Of a stretch of 64,000 bases of DNA, positions 24,172 to 35,961 are shown piece by piece. The DNA comes from Acanthochlamys bracteata (lineage: Eukaryota; Streptophyta; Magnoliopsida; Pandanales; Velloziaceae), in contig CM034128.1 in assembly GCA_019914995.1 (NCBI GenBank), positions 11,365,501-11,429,500 of the forward strand, given 5' to 3'. Both the position numbers and the translations under genes were made by a program. Each line of letters opens with the position of its first letter. Positions within the stretch are counted from its first letter, which is position 1. The notes beneath the pieces were generated by a model. The model did no database searches. It was not told where the DNA came from and saw only the letters and a program-made list of their open reading frames with translations.

Positions 24172-27100
24172 TTAATCAATTGATACATTTACAGTCAAAG
24201 ATGAGTCAGTTAAAATAGTCTCATTTTGATTTACTGATGCCGGATGGTCTTTGCAATCCAGCCACAGCCTCAGATGCAGATGCTTTAAGAAGACAATATC
24301 ACAGACATCGGCTTTCTCCACGAGCAACATAATGCACGCTTCTTCATCTAGTTTTCTACTGCTATCCTTTTTCAAGTCTAAGATTCTCAATATTTGCGAC
24401 TTCCGCTCTTCAACGACATCTTGCAACTTCTTTAGCTTCAAATAAAGCACTGCAGAAATCACAACCTGCATGATGTCATTAGTTTAACAGATCAATTCAA
24501 AAACCACATTAGAGAAGCAAAAGTAAAAAGGAGTTAATTCTCAATGTTACAAGAATAGCTTCACATACTTAATGTTAGTAAAACTGAAAGATGATAAGCA
24601 TCGCTGCCATTCTAGAATAAGATACCCTTCTTAATTTATTAAAGCAACAGAAAAAGCATGTACCCCTCAAGAACAGAATTCCGAAGCAGACATACCTCAC
24701 AGGTCCCTGAACTTATATTAACTGAACTCCTAAAATGTACTTTGTCTTTATCTTGGAAGCTAGAGACTTTAGGTCCATTGTTATCTTGGGCATCTGGTTC
24801 CAATTCGGATTTCGAAAAAGCAAGATCATCCAGCGCATCAAACCATTGTTGAGCAATGCCGACCTTTGACATTCCAGGAAATGATATTGGGTGATATCAT
24901 TGACAAAGCTAAGCCAATCACATAAAGTATCCCCTGAAGTCGATCTTATAATGCATACCTTCTCTACATCTTCCAACACTGAAACCTCTGCTGCGGCTCC
25001 CCTTGCCTGGCGCCAGACACTGTCCTCCTCAAATGGCTCTGCTAATTCAGTGCCCTTGGGTAAATCTATATTAACAAATATATCACACTTGCCTGACAGA
25101 AAAAAAAATATAAATAACATTAGTTGCAAATATGAAAGCATTTGGAATGAAGCTAATCATGCATGCAACAGTAAGCTTTGGCAAAAGCTGCAATCATAAT
25201 GAGCATTTGAATTTAACTCGTTCATAGCTATACACAGTTCCTGAAAAAGGACTTGCTAATGCAAACTAAAAAATCATTTGCTTTTCAACAGTCTAATAAA
25301 AAAGATCAGCACCTGATTGCATTAAGAAACAGTGTATGAATGACGAAAAGCTACCGAGTTCAATAGAAGGAAAGGAGAAATGCCATAGACATGGTCGACT
25401 CATGCTACTGTTGAGTTATTAAAGTTAATCAAACTTTTAGTGGTAAGTACATCAGTAGGGACCTGGGAGTATGTCAAATCTTTGGCGATGCTCATTCCAT
25501 GATTTGCATGAGTATCCACTGTATAACAAAAATGTCAATATCTGGAGGCGTAAAATTGAACAAATGAGCCACATAGATGCAGGTAAAATACTGACCACAC
25601 GTTGAGAAATCCTTAAAAGATGGATAAACAACTAGAGTTGCATATAAGAAAAAGGAGTACTGCAAGCATCACCTGGTAAAAACCTTTTCAAGTGGACAGA
25701 CCAGCCAGTATGGTAAGCCAAGGACTCCCAAGTTTGAAAACTGAAGATATGAGGTGGATTTAGTTTCTTTGTCACATTTCATAATCCTTTGGCCAACTTC
25801 ATCAGACAGAAAAGAACCGGGAATCTTATTACTCTAACAAATATATATCAGGAACATGGACAAAACTATTCGTCATCAGTCTCCAGCATAATTACCGGTA
25901 TCACAGAAGAGGAAACAGTTTTGGAAACTAGCAACTGATGATAGAAAACCAACCAACGGAAAACCATCTATAGAGATATAATCACTGGTGTTGGGAATGA
26001 ACCCAGCAGCATCCTTAAAGAGTGACATTCTCTCCATCAACATAGTGCCATAGGCGTTCATTACAGTTGGAACTCCTTTAACATTCTGAAGATGTTAGTA
26101 TGTATGTATACAACAAATTTGGAGAAAAATGACCATCAGCTACTGTACCTTTCCTAGTATCCAAGATTTCTCCAGAAGTTATTTCCAGTATCCATGATGT
26201 TTGGAAACTGCAATTTGCAAAATAATATAAAAATATCTTCTTTAAAAGGGAGTTGATAACTTTTAACTGTTGATTGAAGAAGAAGAAGAAGTCACTGAAA
26301 CAGAAGGGGAACCCCATCGTTAATATAAGAAAGGAAATCACACTTGCCTCCGAGTCATAACTAGGAGTTTGTTGTCTTCTAGTTTCAATAAATGCCAAGG
26401 CAACATGATACAGTTCAGATCAAATTCCTTCGAATTTGAAGACGTATCTTGGGAAATTCCCAGCTTCTTCAATATCAAATCCCAAAGACTGCCAGATTTT
26501 CTAGTGCTGAAAGGATGTACAGTCTCCAACACCTTTTTTTCCATGTCAACCCTTCTGATAGCATGGTTCTATCACAAACAACAACCTGGTTTGTCACATT
26601 TAAGCAACTTGCATTTTTATCACATAGACATCTCACTTTGCAATATTATTAACTGGGATCCTTTAATCATGGATGAACACTAAACATGATTGATTAGAAA
26701 TACATTTAATTACAAAAAAAAGAGACTTCATGTTTATTCCATTCTTGATGAAATTGAAAGTAGAATGTGAAACTTTTGGCTCGAGTGGAAGAATCAAGGG
26801 TTACTAGTTTTGCATGCGTTGAATAACAATGCAGAAGGAGAATGTCTCTTTCCCTATAGGGGACCATGAAACTGTCACAATCTACCCATAAGAGGATGAC
26901 TCCTGCAGAAGGGACTAGGTGAAATCTTGCACGTTGGAAAACCAATGATATAAATCTCAATCGTCTTTTTTTTCATGAGAGAGCTTTTAGAACACATGAA
27001 TTTGTAACATGGGGTTGCTTATAAGCAGCGGAGATAAGACTCGAACAATGATCCTATAAAACAACTTTTTTTTTCTTTGAATTTCTTACAAGCTATAAGT

Positions 27101-30100
27101 TATTTTACCTTAGTTTGTACACCATCATATTTAAGTGTAGCTACACAACCTATGAAAGTCCGGTATTTAAGTTCAGTCACAACACCTAATAGATACCAAA
27201 TGGGAAGTACTTAAAAATTTGGCAAAAATGACACGACTAGATAACTGCTGCACACACCTCAGTGTCTGCTACGTAGAGACAATCTTCATCACTACAATAA
27301 TAAGATCCAGAAGGTCTGAACAATTTGGCAGAATCAAAGTCACCATCCTCGAAACCAGGAGAAGAACCGATCTGCACGAAATACACACAATTTTAACAGT
27401 AAAAGGTACAGGACGAAATTTCCAACGAAAGTGTCTTTATTCTTCAAATGTTATGGTCCTACACTAGACAATGAAGACTTATCCAGAGACTGCATATTGT
27501 TAAGATCAGAAATCCTTGTCGAATGCATTAAACAACAGGCGTCCAATTGGAAAAAGATGTTGCATGAGTTTGGAGAATATGGATAGAGTTTTATACATAC
27601 AAAGAGGCCTAAAGAAAACCATCCTTCAAGCAAACAATTTAAACTCGAATGCCATCCTTTTCTCTAACTACTACTAACTGCTCTATTCACAATCCTAGAT
27701 TACGAAATCTGTTGTTTGGATACCGGAAACATGAACGCATACTTACACTATCTAAAATATTCCCATTAGCATCAGTAACTATAATTCGATGGTGGTTGCT
27801 ATCAGAAATGAAGAAACGTTTGCCATCTTCGTCTACGGAGATGCAGCCTGAGAACAAAACAAAATTGATGTAGCATAAACAAAAGAAATGCAACACATAA
27901 GTTAGTATGGTCGACTAAAGATTACTATTATATGCACTGCTTAGAAGCAATAGACTTGATGCAAGAAAACACACACATAACAGATCAATTTCACTGAGGA
28001 TGCCAGACTCACTAGTCCTCTGAGATAGGAAATTGATGCTCAAATAAAAAAGGGAGGCAAAAGAATAAGCAAAAGGATAACCGTTACAAAATGATACCAA
28101 TAGCAGAAGAACATAACAGTAGTTGGCAAAGAAGAAATTGTCGTTATACAATGAACAGTACTACTTTACACATCAAATGAACAACTCCATATTCTGAGAA
28201 TTTATGTAATTTTCACTAGTACCTGGATAATACAACAGCAAATTATTGAAGGAAGAGCACACATGTGGTTCCTCAACAGGTTGATGGCTCACTTTATCTC
28301 CATGAGAGTTTCGCAGCGCAATGGCACCGTCTTTCTTTAAACTCTTTAATTCTTCAATATCTACATATTCATAAAAAAGATAAAATTTAATATCAATACA
28401 CAGAAAGATACATCACTAAAGATTGGCAGCAGTCACAAGAAAAGAAAGGAGATAAGCCACTAGCGGTTAAAGATTTATTAGGTAACAGTTTGCTAGATGA
28501 AAAACTACTTTGCGTAGATGCTTGCAAATCAAGTAGTAAATCAACAATTCTGCACTGCAGCTTACACCTTTAACTTTCAAATAGAAGGTGAAACAGAATC
28601 TATTGACAAAGACAAGCCATAAGATTTACTGAAACAGATAGAAGAAAAAAATACCTTCAATGTTGCTATTCAGATCCATATCTAGGGTGCAATAGATCAA
28701 CTGACCGCCATTGCTTCTAAACAACAAGTAGCATGAACCACTTGCCATCTGAATAATTTTGGATAAAAGAGGATACATGAGCAAATTATAGCAAGAGTCC
28801 AGCAAATGCACTATTATCAGAATATCATAAGTATATCATCTACTTTATTTCCTAGTGAAACAAAATTCACAATTTACCTCCTTGAACTTTAACTGAGTTA
28901 ATAATACAGGAAAACTGATATACTCTGCCATGATAGTTTTGGTGATACTACAAAGAGATTCCTCTGAGCTAATGGAATGACAATGCTGCATCCCGAAAAT
29001 CTTGATGTATGGGTACCTGTAAAACCAGATTCAGTTAAAGCCACCCTACATTACAAGAATTCAAAATGTTTCTATTGATTGTAATACCTGTAGTGGATCA
29101 ACTTTATTTTTTCCAGTAGAGTGGCACAATCTCTGTACCTATGAAATCCTTCAGTAAAAACACCCACAAACATTAGAAAGACTCCATTTTCATTAAAGGC
29201 TTCTGCATTCTTGTCCGTTCTGTTCAACCAACAATGATTTGCACCTGCACTTCAATTCCATCACGTCAACATCTACTGTATGTCAAGCGAAAAGATAGTT
29301 CTGATGTAATAAGGGCCTGTTTGGTGTCAAAGAAAAATTTTGGAAAAGGAAACAAGTTTCTTGGAAAGTAGCTTTTTCTTATATTGGTATCCCGAAAACT
29401 TGTGGAATTGAAATTATTTCATAGAAAAATTGGCTTAGTTTTCCTTCACGAAGATGAACTAGGGAAGAAAAAAATTTTCCTTCAAAAAAATGTGGCGGCC
29501 CATAATTTGTTTTGTCCCACCTTTCTTTTTCTACTTCTCTATGATTCTGTTTAAGTTGTTGTGGACCCATATTTTCTTTTTCTAAAAATCCAAACACTAG
29601 CAAACTTCAAGGATCCCTAGAAAAGTTTCCCAAAAGAGTTTTGTAAAGTTTTCCTATGGATTAAACAGTCCCTTAGTTGAATCAACTAAGGAAAAACAAA
29701 TAAAATGGTTTGCTGAAATAAATAAATAAATAATCACAAGATGTCACAAAATCGTATTATTGGAAGAAATGGGATTTAAAGAAATAAAATGATGGTTTCA
29801 CATAGTTTTATCTCTTATAGCTGGCATCTAAATGAGAGGATTTCAGAAACTAAAAACCATAGAAATATCACCTTCCTTTTCATGAAAAGAGGATTTGATA
29901 AAGGTCCAGATATCTGGTTGAGGAGCTGACAAATGAGATGCCTCAGGCAACGTTGAGCACCTGGAAGGCAACTGCACCTGTAAGTCAAACATTCTAGGTT
30001 CCCTTCTGAGCATAAAATTTCTACAAATTTGAATTTAAAATAGTAAAGCATTAAGGTGTATTCCAAAATGCATAACAAGATCTGATAAATTTTTCTATGC

Positions 30101-30681
30101 ACAATTCAATTAACTTTGATGCATTTAAATTATGCAAACACATGAACAACTATAGATTGCTACTAGGACTAGAAACATACAGCAAGAAAAGACCACCAAC
30201 AAGATTCACTACTCTCTCTTAGCATAACTCACCAAAATCCACTAAATTTTCGGGTTATAGATAACACTAAATCTATCTATATCAATAACCATAGAATAAC
30301 ACTACCAAAATGATTGACTACTCTGTTCCGCATTATTCAACAAAATCAATTGAAATTATTGAGCTACATATAACACCATCTACTATATCAATCACCATAG
30401 CATCTCATGCACGACCCACTTACCCGCGACAACTATACTGTTTCCCACCATTTCTATCTCTTGCCGGTAAGCTGCACTGTTGTTTATCCATCAGATAACC
30501 ATCACTAAGCTTTCCTCCTGTAATCAGACTCGCTCGAGCTAAAACAAACAAAACAAACACGTTACAGAAAATAATAAATTGGATCGAGAAATGGAAATTT
30601 TCAAGTAGATTTCTCACCGCAGTAGAATTCCCGAAAGAGAAAAGCGAGTGTGCTTCGAGATCGACTAAGCCAGTGAGCCAT
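24172..30681 (-). CDS. NHL-repeat protein, EMB1974-like
   Basis: Seventeen exons join in phase to 748 residues: 30681-30618, 30538-30424, 29960-29872, 29244-29088, 29016-28878, 28748-28655, 28360-28223, 27847-27747, 27371-27258, 26568-26348, 26207-26149, 26075-25896, 25796-25673, 25518-25463, 25092-24959, 24863-24696 and 24465-24172 (TAA). The basic N-terminus MAHWLSRSRSTLAFLFREFY suits an organelle presequence. Two NHL repeats sit near residues 266-350 (GKRFFISDSNHHRIIVTD; CLYVADTENHAIRRVD), forming part of a beta-propeller. Overall organisation matches Arabidopsis EMB1974 (At3g07060), needed for embryo development; its molecular role is unknown to me. Exon 10 ends in a GC donor (GGAG|GCAAGT). 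Acceptors of exons 12 and 13 were chosen by phase. Intron 3 holds a MITE-like insertion. Confidence 0.87.
29313..29672. mobile_element. MITE-like element in intron 3 of the NHL gene
   Basis: About 360 bp bounded by imperfect terminal inverted repeats: GGGCCTGTTTGG at the left, and a right end whose reverse complement is GGGACTGTTTAAT. The flanking triplets are TAA and TTA, suggestive of a Tourist/Harbinger-like insertion, though not an exact duplication. No transposase. It lies in the same intron as the splice between exons 3 and 4, which remain intact. Confidence 0.6.
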
Positions 30682-30887
30682 TCTTCCTGTAATCCAACGC
30701 CCGCTTCGGTGCTGGCAGCGGTGATTTAATGGAATTGAAGATAGGAGAAATGGGAGAGGGAGAAAGGAAGGAGAACGTGCACGTTAGCCGTGCGGAGAAA
30801 GAGAACGCCGCGGCCGTGCAAACAGAAAAAAAAAAACGAGAGGATTTAGTAGGGTTTAAAATTGAAAACTGTAATAGTTCTATTAAG

Positions 30888-31133
30888 GAGTATTTGCGAA
30901 TGTTTATAAAATAAAATTTTTCTGAAAAAAAATATTTTTATTTTTTTTAAAAAATAGTTTTATTTTTTTATTTTAAAAAAAATTAAAAATATGTAATAAA
31001 AAGATTTTATTCTATAAAATTTTTCTATATTTTAAAATTTTTAAAATAAATTATATATATATATAATATATTAAAAAATATGAAATAAAAAAATTAAAAA
31101 ATAGGGTTTGAAACGCTTAAACAAACGCGCCCT
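30888..31133 (-). mobile_element. AT-rich MITE-like element, family 1, copy a
   Basis: Read on the minus strand it begins GGGCGCGTTTGTTTAAG and continues with A/T-rich sequence that tracks the element at 31766-32009 over its whole length. The two lie in opposite orientation. The distal end (GGAGTATTTGCG) is a degenerate inverted copy. Confidence 0.55.
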
Positions 31134-31248
31134 AAATTGTGTGATTAAAAGTTAAATAAAAGTAGAATTTGATCGGATATTATGAATTAAGTCACGGCCA
31201 AGTTAAATATAGGCTTCGGTCAATGCCTAAATTCATGCTGATAACTTA

Positions 31249-31498
31249 GGGCGTGTTTATTTTGAAGATAAAGTAAATGAAGTGAGTTTTTTAAAATTAA
31301 TTTAAACAATTAAATTAAAAATTAAAAATATTTAATAAAAAAATAAAATTATATATTAATGTAATATTTATAGTAAGTTTTAAAATTAAAATTTTAAAAA
31401 AATTTTATTAATTAAAAATTTTAATTTTAATTTATATATATATTTTATATTAAAAATGAATTTAAAAAAAATGAGTTTAAAGTATCGGTAAATACGCC
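31249..31498 (+). mobile_element. AT-rich MITE-like element, family 2, copy a
   Basis: Begins GGGCGTGTTTATTTTG and ends GGTAAATACGCC, imperfect terminal inverted repeats. Its interior shares long blocks such as AATATTTATA and TTTATATTAAAAATGAATTT with the element at 32188-32429. No coding capacity. Confidence 0.65.
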
Positions 31499-31765
31499 TT
31501 TAGATGAAACTAAACCATTAACATTAGTTGATTGTATAACAAAAATTTTATATATCAAAATTATTTTTGAGCAAATTCAACAAATAATAGATAGGTTCAA
31601 TAACGAGATAAAAAGAAAAAAACAATCCTAGCTCAATTTTTTTCCAACAAAAATTAAATTCTAATTCACTTTCAAAATATAGTCAAATATAAAAAATTAT
31701 CTTCACATATAATATGATAAAGGAGTATTACACCAGTACGACAAAACTACTGCAATTGGACTTTT

Positions 31766-32009
31766 GGATGTGTTTGTTTTTACTTTTCTGTAATAAAATT
31801 TTTTAATTTTTAATTTTATATTTTTTAATATATATTTTATAAGTATTTAAAAATTTAAAAAATGTAGAAAAATTTTATGTAATGAGATCTTTTTTTTGTA
31901 TATTTTTTATATTTTTTGAAAGTAAAAAATAGAGCTTATTTTTTTAAAAAGATAAAAATATTCTTCATTTTAGAAAAACTTTATTTTATAAGCAATCTCA
32001 AACGCGCCC
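31766..32009 (+). mobile_element. AT-rich MITE-like element, family 1, copy b
   Basis: Begins GGATGTGTTTGTTTTTAC and ends TCTCAAACGCGCCC. Shares blocks such as GTAGAAAAATTTTA with the inverted copy at 30888-31133 and the partial copy at 37236. Confidence 0.6.
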
Positions 32010-32187
32010 AACTTGTTAATTTGGTACCCAATCTTTTTATCTTTGCTTAATCTACAGTAATAACATTTTTCCTAAAACTTAGGAAACTTTATCCGCGAAA
32101 ACAAAATATTTGTGCCTCTGTGATATTTGGGTTTTCACCCAGAGGGCCTAAATTGAAAACTTTTTCATTCAGGCTCCGGCCACTAAC

Positions 32188-32429
32188 GGCGTGTTTACCT
32201 TAATTAAAAAAAAAAGGTGAAGTGAGTTTTTATAAATGAATTAAAAAAATCAAATTAAAAATATTTAATAAAATTATATATTAATATAATATTTATAATA
32301 AGTTTTAAAAATAAAATTTTTTAAAAAATTTATTAATAAAAATTTTTATTTTTATTTTTATTTTTGTATATATTTTATATTAAAAATGAATTTAAAAGAA
32401 TGTGAGTTTGGAGTGTTAGTAAACATTTT
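32188..32429 (+). mobile_element. AT-rich MITE-like element, family 2, copy b
   Basis: Begins GGCGTGTTTACC and ends near GTTAGTAAACATTT; highly similar to the element at 31249-31498, in the same orientation and about 0.9 kb away. Confidence 0.6.
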
Positions 32430-32478
32430 AACTTTCTACACTCTACCCACTATCTTAATAGGAATCGAGTCCAAGAGA

Positions 32479-32517
32479 GGCCCAGTTGGATGTTGGCCCG
32501 AATCGTTTATCTGGGCT
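32479..32517. promoter_or_regulatory. Site II cluster of the DUF7794-type gene
   Basis: GGCCCA at 32479-32484, TGGCCC near 32494-32499 and TGGGCT at 32512-32517, within 180 bp upstream of the ATG at 32656. Confidence 0.5.
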
Positions 32518-32655
32518 CGATCCAATATCTCCAGTTTTTCGGCTTTTACATGTTATCCATTGTATTTATAGTGAATTACCATTAAACCCAGCACGTCTTT
32601 ATTTATATTTTTTCTTCTCGCTCGCTCTCGTTGTTCGCTCATCTGCTCTGCTTCA

Positions 32656-34342
32656 ATGGATTCCCGCGCGTTGATCTACACTTTCTTGTTTCTGATCTGG
32701 ATTTCGTGTCTCTTGGTTCGATCTCAGGTGACAAATTTCATTTCTTTCTTTCAATTACTTTAGTTACTGGTTCGTTGTAGCTCTCCTAGATCTGGTGAGT
32801 TTCTTTTCTTTGTTTACAAAAAATTTAATTTGGTGTATTTTCATTCTTAGGCGGAGGTCGACGGCTCTGTTATGTTCTTAGAAAGATCTTCGCAGAAATA
32901 TATTAGAAGTAACAAGCTTGATCCAAGCAACGAGGTAATTTTCTAGAATTGTTCTCATATTTTTTTAATTTTACGGTAATTTGATAATTAATGACTAGGT
33001 TTTGTTTGTGATAATTTAATCGACTTTGAATTCCCTCTAGGCAAATTGAGATAGTGGAAAGATTGTTAGTTCTTGAAGAGTTTTCCTTAGAAATCTGCAA
33101 CAAGTCTTAAAAAGTTCGAGTTAATTTTACTCTGGGCTATACTAGATTAGATAAAGCTTGTTTCTTGTTAAGTGTTTTTAGCTCTCGGTTGGTCATGTTT
33201 CTCTCAAGTTCCTCGAGATAGTTAAAAAGTTTGTTAGGATTTATGCCTCTGTGTTTATTTGATTTATATGATGTTCTATTAGCTCTTGCTCTTAGTAGTT
33301 CAATATTTTTAGTGCTCATATAAGATTGAATGTTTGTAAGATACCATGTAGTTGAGAGAGAGAGATTTAGAGTGAGCGAGCAGTATGCATTAAGCAATGC
33401 ATATATAGATTGAATTGTGTATACCTTCTCTCCTTTTATTTAGTACTGTATTAGTCCAAATTCTTGGACTCTAGGCAGAGCTGTGGATATAAATTGGCTC
33501 CTAGTGCTTATCAAAATATTTTTGTTCTACCCAGAGCAAATCCTTGTCAATTGGTGAAGTCGGGGCTGCTGTGTCGGCCCTACTTGGCTTGCCTCCAACT
33601 TACTCACTTTCCACAAAATCTTCATCTAAGGTTAAACTCTTATCTTTTGTAAACACCTGTTGTTTATTAGATAAAATGTACACATAGAACTAATTTAGGT
33701 AATTGCTTTGATGTGCAGTTAAATGAACTTCTAGTACCTAGACTATTTGATCGGCCGCATGCTGTTTTTGTGCTGGAAGTACCAGGAATTGAGGGTTGGT
33801 GCAAGCAAGTTCCATTGAAAAGACTATTCTTTACTCCTAAAATGGTTTGAGATTATAATTGTCTAATAAAATTTGCAGGACTTGCTAGCAGCAGCTCATA
33901 CTCTAGTATACATGATGCGCATGTTAGTTTGCTTGCTGGTAGTGATACAATTCAGATAGACCTTCCAGGTAGATAAACTTGCAAATAAAACATTTCAAAA
34001 GATTTGCTATTGGCTGTTGCTAAGCACGTGCTATGCTTGTAACAGGTGATAGCGATGCTTTTGTAGTCAACATTGATGAACCTTTAAGTGTGGATTGTGA
34101 TAACGCTTGTTTGGAGAACGAACTGATGAATTTTGTAAGCCAAATTGCTGATGTGTATTCTCTTATGTGAAGGTCCCTGGCTGTAACGACAGATTTGTGG
34201 GTTGTATTTATTCTCTAAAATGTTGCTATCCCTAACCAGGCACAGTTGTTTGGAGGGGCATATGTTGGCAGCCAACAGACACATGATGGCAAGCTCACAG
34301 TCCCTTTGTCAGATGGAACTTCATTAGACCTGCATCTCACCA

Positions 34343-34387
<45 letters not shown>

Positions 34388-35961
34388 ACTTGTCGATATG
34401 CAGGACGCAGAACGAGAATTCACTTTAGCTTTGCTTGCATTAATCAGAAAGACAACGAAAGCAATAGAGATGCATGATGATCTGTCTTGGAATAGTGCTA
34501 AACCTGCTCTACTAATTCTTGGACAGTTCAGGGGTATTCAGGTGATTCCTTGTAGTTTTTCTGCAACTTAAGCACTAAATTCCAGGCTATCTAGGAATTC
34601 CTGGCTAGTTATTCGTTTTAACAATAACTAACTTTGTGGAGTTATTTCAACGCGATTTTAGCCAATAATAAATTTCTTCAGTTTCTGTTTAACTTCAGCA
34701 CTTGACCCTATCTTGGCTATTGGTGAATACTTATCCACCTTTTGTCCATCTTAAAAGCTTCAAGGTTGCTCTTAATTTGCTATGGATATGTTCTTGTTTG
34801 TTCTGCTTTAGTACCATCTTTGCATTGTAATTTCCCTTTTAGCCATTAGCACTTGCTTGAGTTTTGTTTGGCTTAGTGCGTATTAAGTTCAATATGTTTC
34901 TGGAGTTGGGCTCTGTGAATTTGAACATAACTTAAGATTTTATGAGCTTGAGTTTCAGGATCATCCTGTCCTGTATGAGCATTTAAATCTGCCTGTGTTT
35001 TCTTTCAGCTTCTGTCAGAGGAATATGGCTCAGGAAAAATTGTTGAAAAGGGGATTAAGTTGTTCCAGGAAACACTCAGCAAGTTGCTAGACACATTGCA
35101 AATGTCTTATGGAGGTTAGGCAAACCTAAAACTTGATTGCTCTGATTTTTTGCTAGATTTTCATATTCTTGCAGTTTAGATACGAGGCAGTGTGGCACGG
35201 GTACTATATAAATTGCAGATTGCCGTTTTGTTCTTGTAGAATATAGTAAGGATGTTTCTGGTTATGTTCCAGTTTTTTATGTGCAAAGTGATATGCTTGC
35301 ACGTTTAGCATGTTTGAGTTCATCGACAATCGGTCATGATGATAAGGGATGTAATCTCTTCCTTACTGTGGAAAATACTGGATCTTCATTAGTATGCATC
35401 TATACAAATGTACATTCTCTGGATTTCTGGGCTGCTGCATGAATGAGGAATTATTATGTCCGTCAGCTTTTTGGCTTTGTTTCAATGCTTGTAAGCCTAA
35501 AATTTTTTGCAGTCATACATGTAGCAACTCAACCTTTAGTATTTTCATTTTCACTCTTGCAGGTGAAATTGTGGGTGTTATCTTGTCTAGGATGGAGACA
35601 AAACTAGATTCAAAACCCTTGATTGAAGTGAACTTGTCATCGCGAGCTTCAAGGTGGATGGAGGAAGTTCACCCTCCTAATGCAACTATCATTGCTGAAG
35701 CTGTTCTGGTCAGGAGAACCTTAGCTTGGATAACTGGAATTATTCTATTTGCTTCAACTCTAATTGGGGTCAGGAACAATAATCTTTTGTACTACTCTTT
35801 GTAATTCTGTTCTTGTGCAAATGCTGCTGATCTGAAGTTTTATATTGAGGGCACCCGAGCTATCAATGACTATTATTACATTGCCTCTACAGGTTTGCTT
35901 TCTATTCAACATGCCTCTTACAAGAGATACACTTCTGTACTCAAATGTCAAGCTGGACTGA
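32656..35961 (+). CDS. Type I membrane protein (DUF7794/At3g13410 type), ATP6AP2-like tail
   Basis: Twelve exons join in phase to 420 residues: 32656-32727, 32851-32934, 33535-33630, 33719-33794, 33879-33968, 34046-34134, 34240-34344, 34404-34541, 35009-35114, 35219-35350, 35563-35768 and 35893-35961 (TGA). An N-terminal signal peptide (about 1-24, ALIYTFLFLIWISCLLV) leads a luminal ectodomain that includes LSIGEVGAAVSALLGLPP and FDRPHAVFVLEVPGIE. A single C-terminal membrane helix spans about 383-403. The short tail ends in NMPLTRDTLLYSNVKLD, so it is a type I endomembrane protein. I recall this family as plant-specific with an uncharacterised domain. The tail resembles that of ATP6AP2. The exon 10 donor (GGGAT|GTAATC) was chosen because it keeps frame. 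Intron 7 is only 59 nt and mostly CT repeats. Confidence 0.8.
34346..34386. repeat. CT microsatellite filling intron 7
   Basis: About twenty CT dinucleotides starting at the T of the GT donor after exon 7 (34344) and occupying two thirds of the 59-nt intron 34345-34403. Confidence 0.95.

Larger units (their letters stand above)
30682..32655. other. Divergent spacer with MITE-like cluster
   Basis: Separates the divergent NHL and DUF7794-type genes. It contains four AT-rich inverted-repeat elements (listed separately) and, near its right end, the site II promoter of the plus-strand gene. No other coding potential. Confidence 0.6.

Noticed and set aside
25801..25830. Longer form of NHL exon 13 starting at AGTAATAAG
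   Set aside because: It is open but out of phase with exon 12; the acceptor at 25797-25798 restores a natural FCDTVGQRIM join.
27010..27060. Minus-strand GTTCGAGTCT resembling a tRNA T-loop
   Set aside because: No complementary acceptor stem or anticodon arm at the correct distance.
35351..35391. Extension of exon 10 of the membrane-protein gene to the GTATGC donor
   Set aside because: It would put exon 11 in a frame with an early stop; the earlier GTAATC donor keeps the frame through to the C-terminus.
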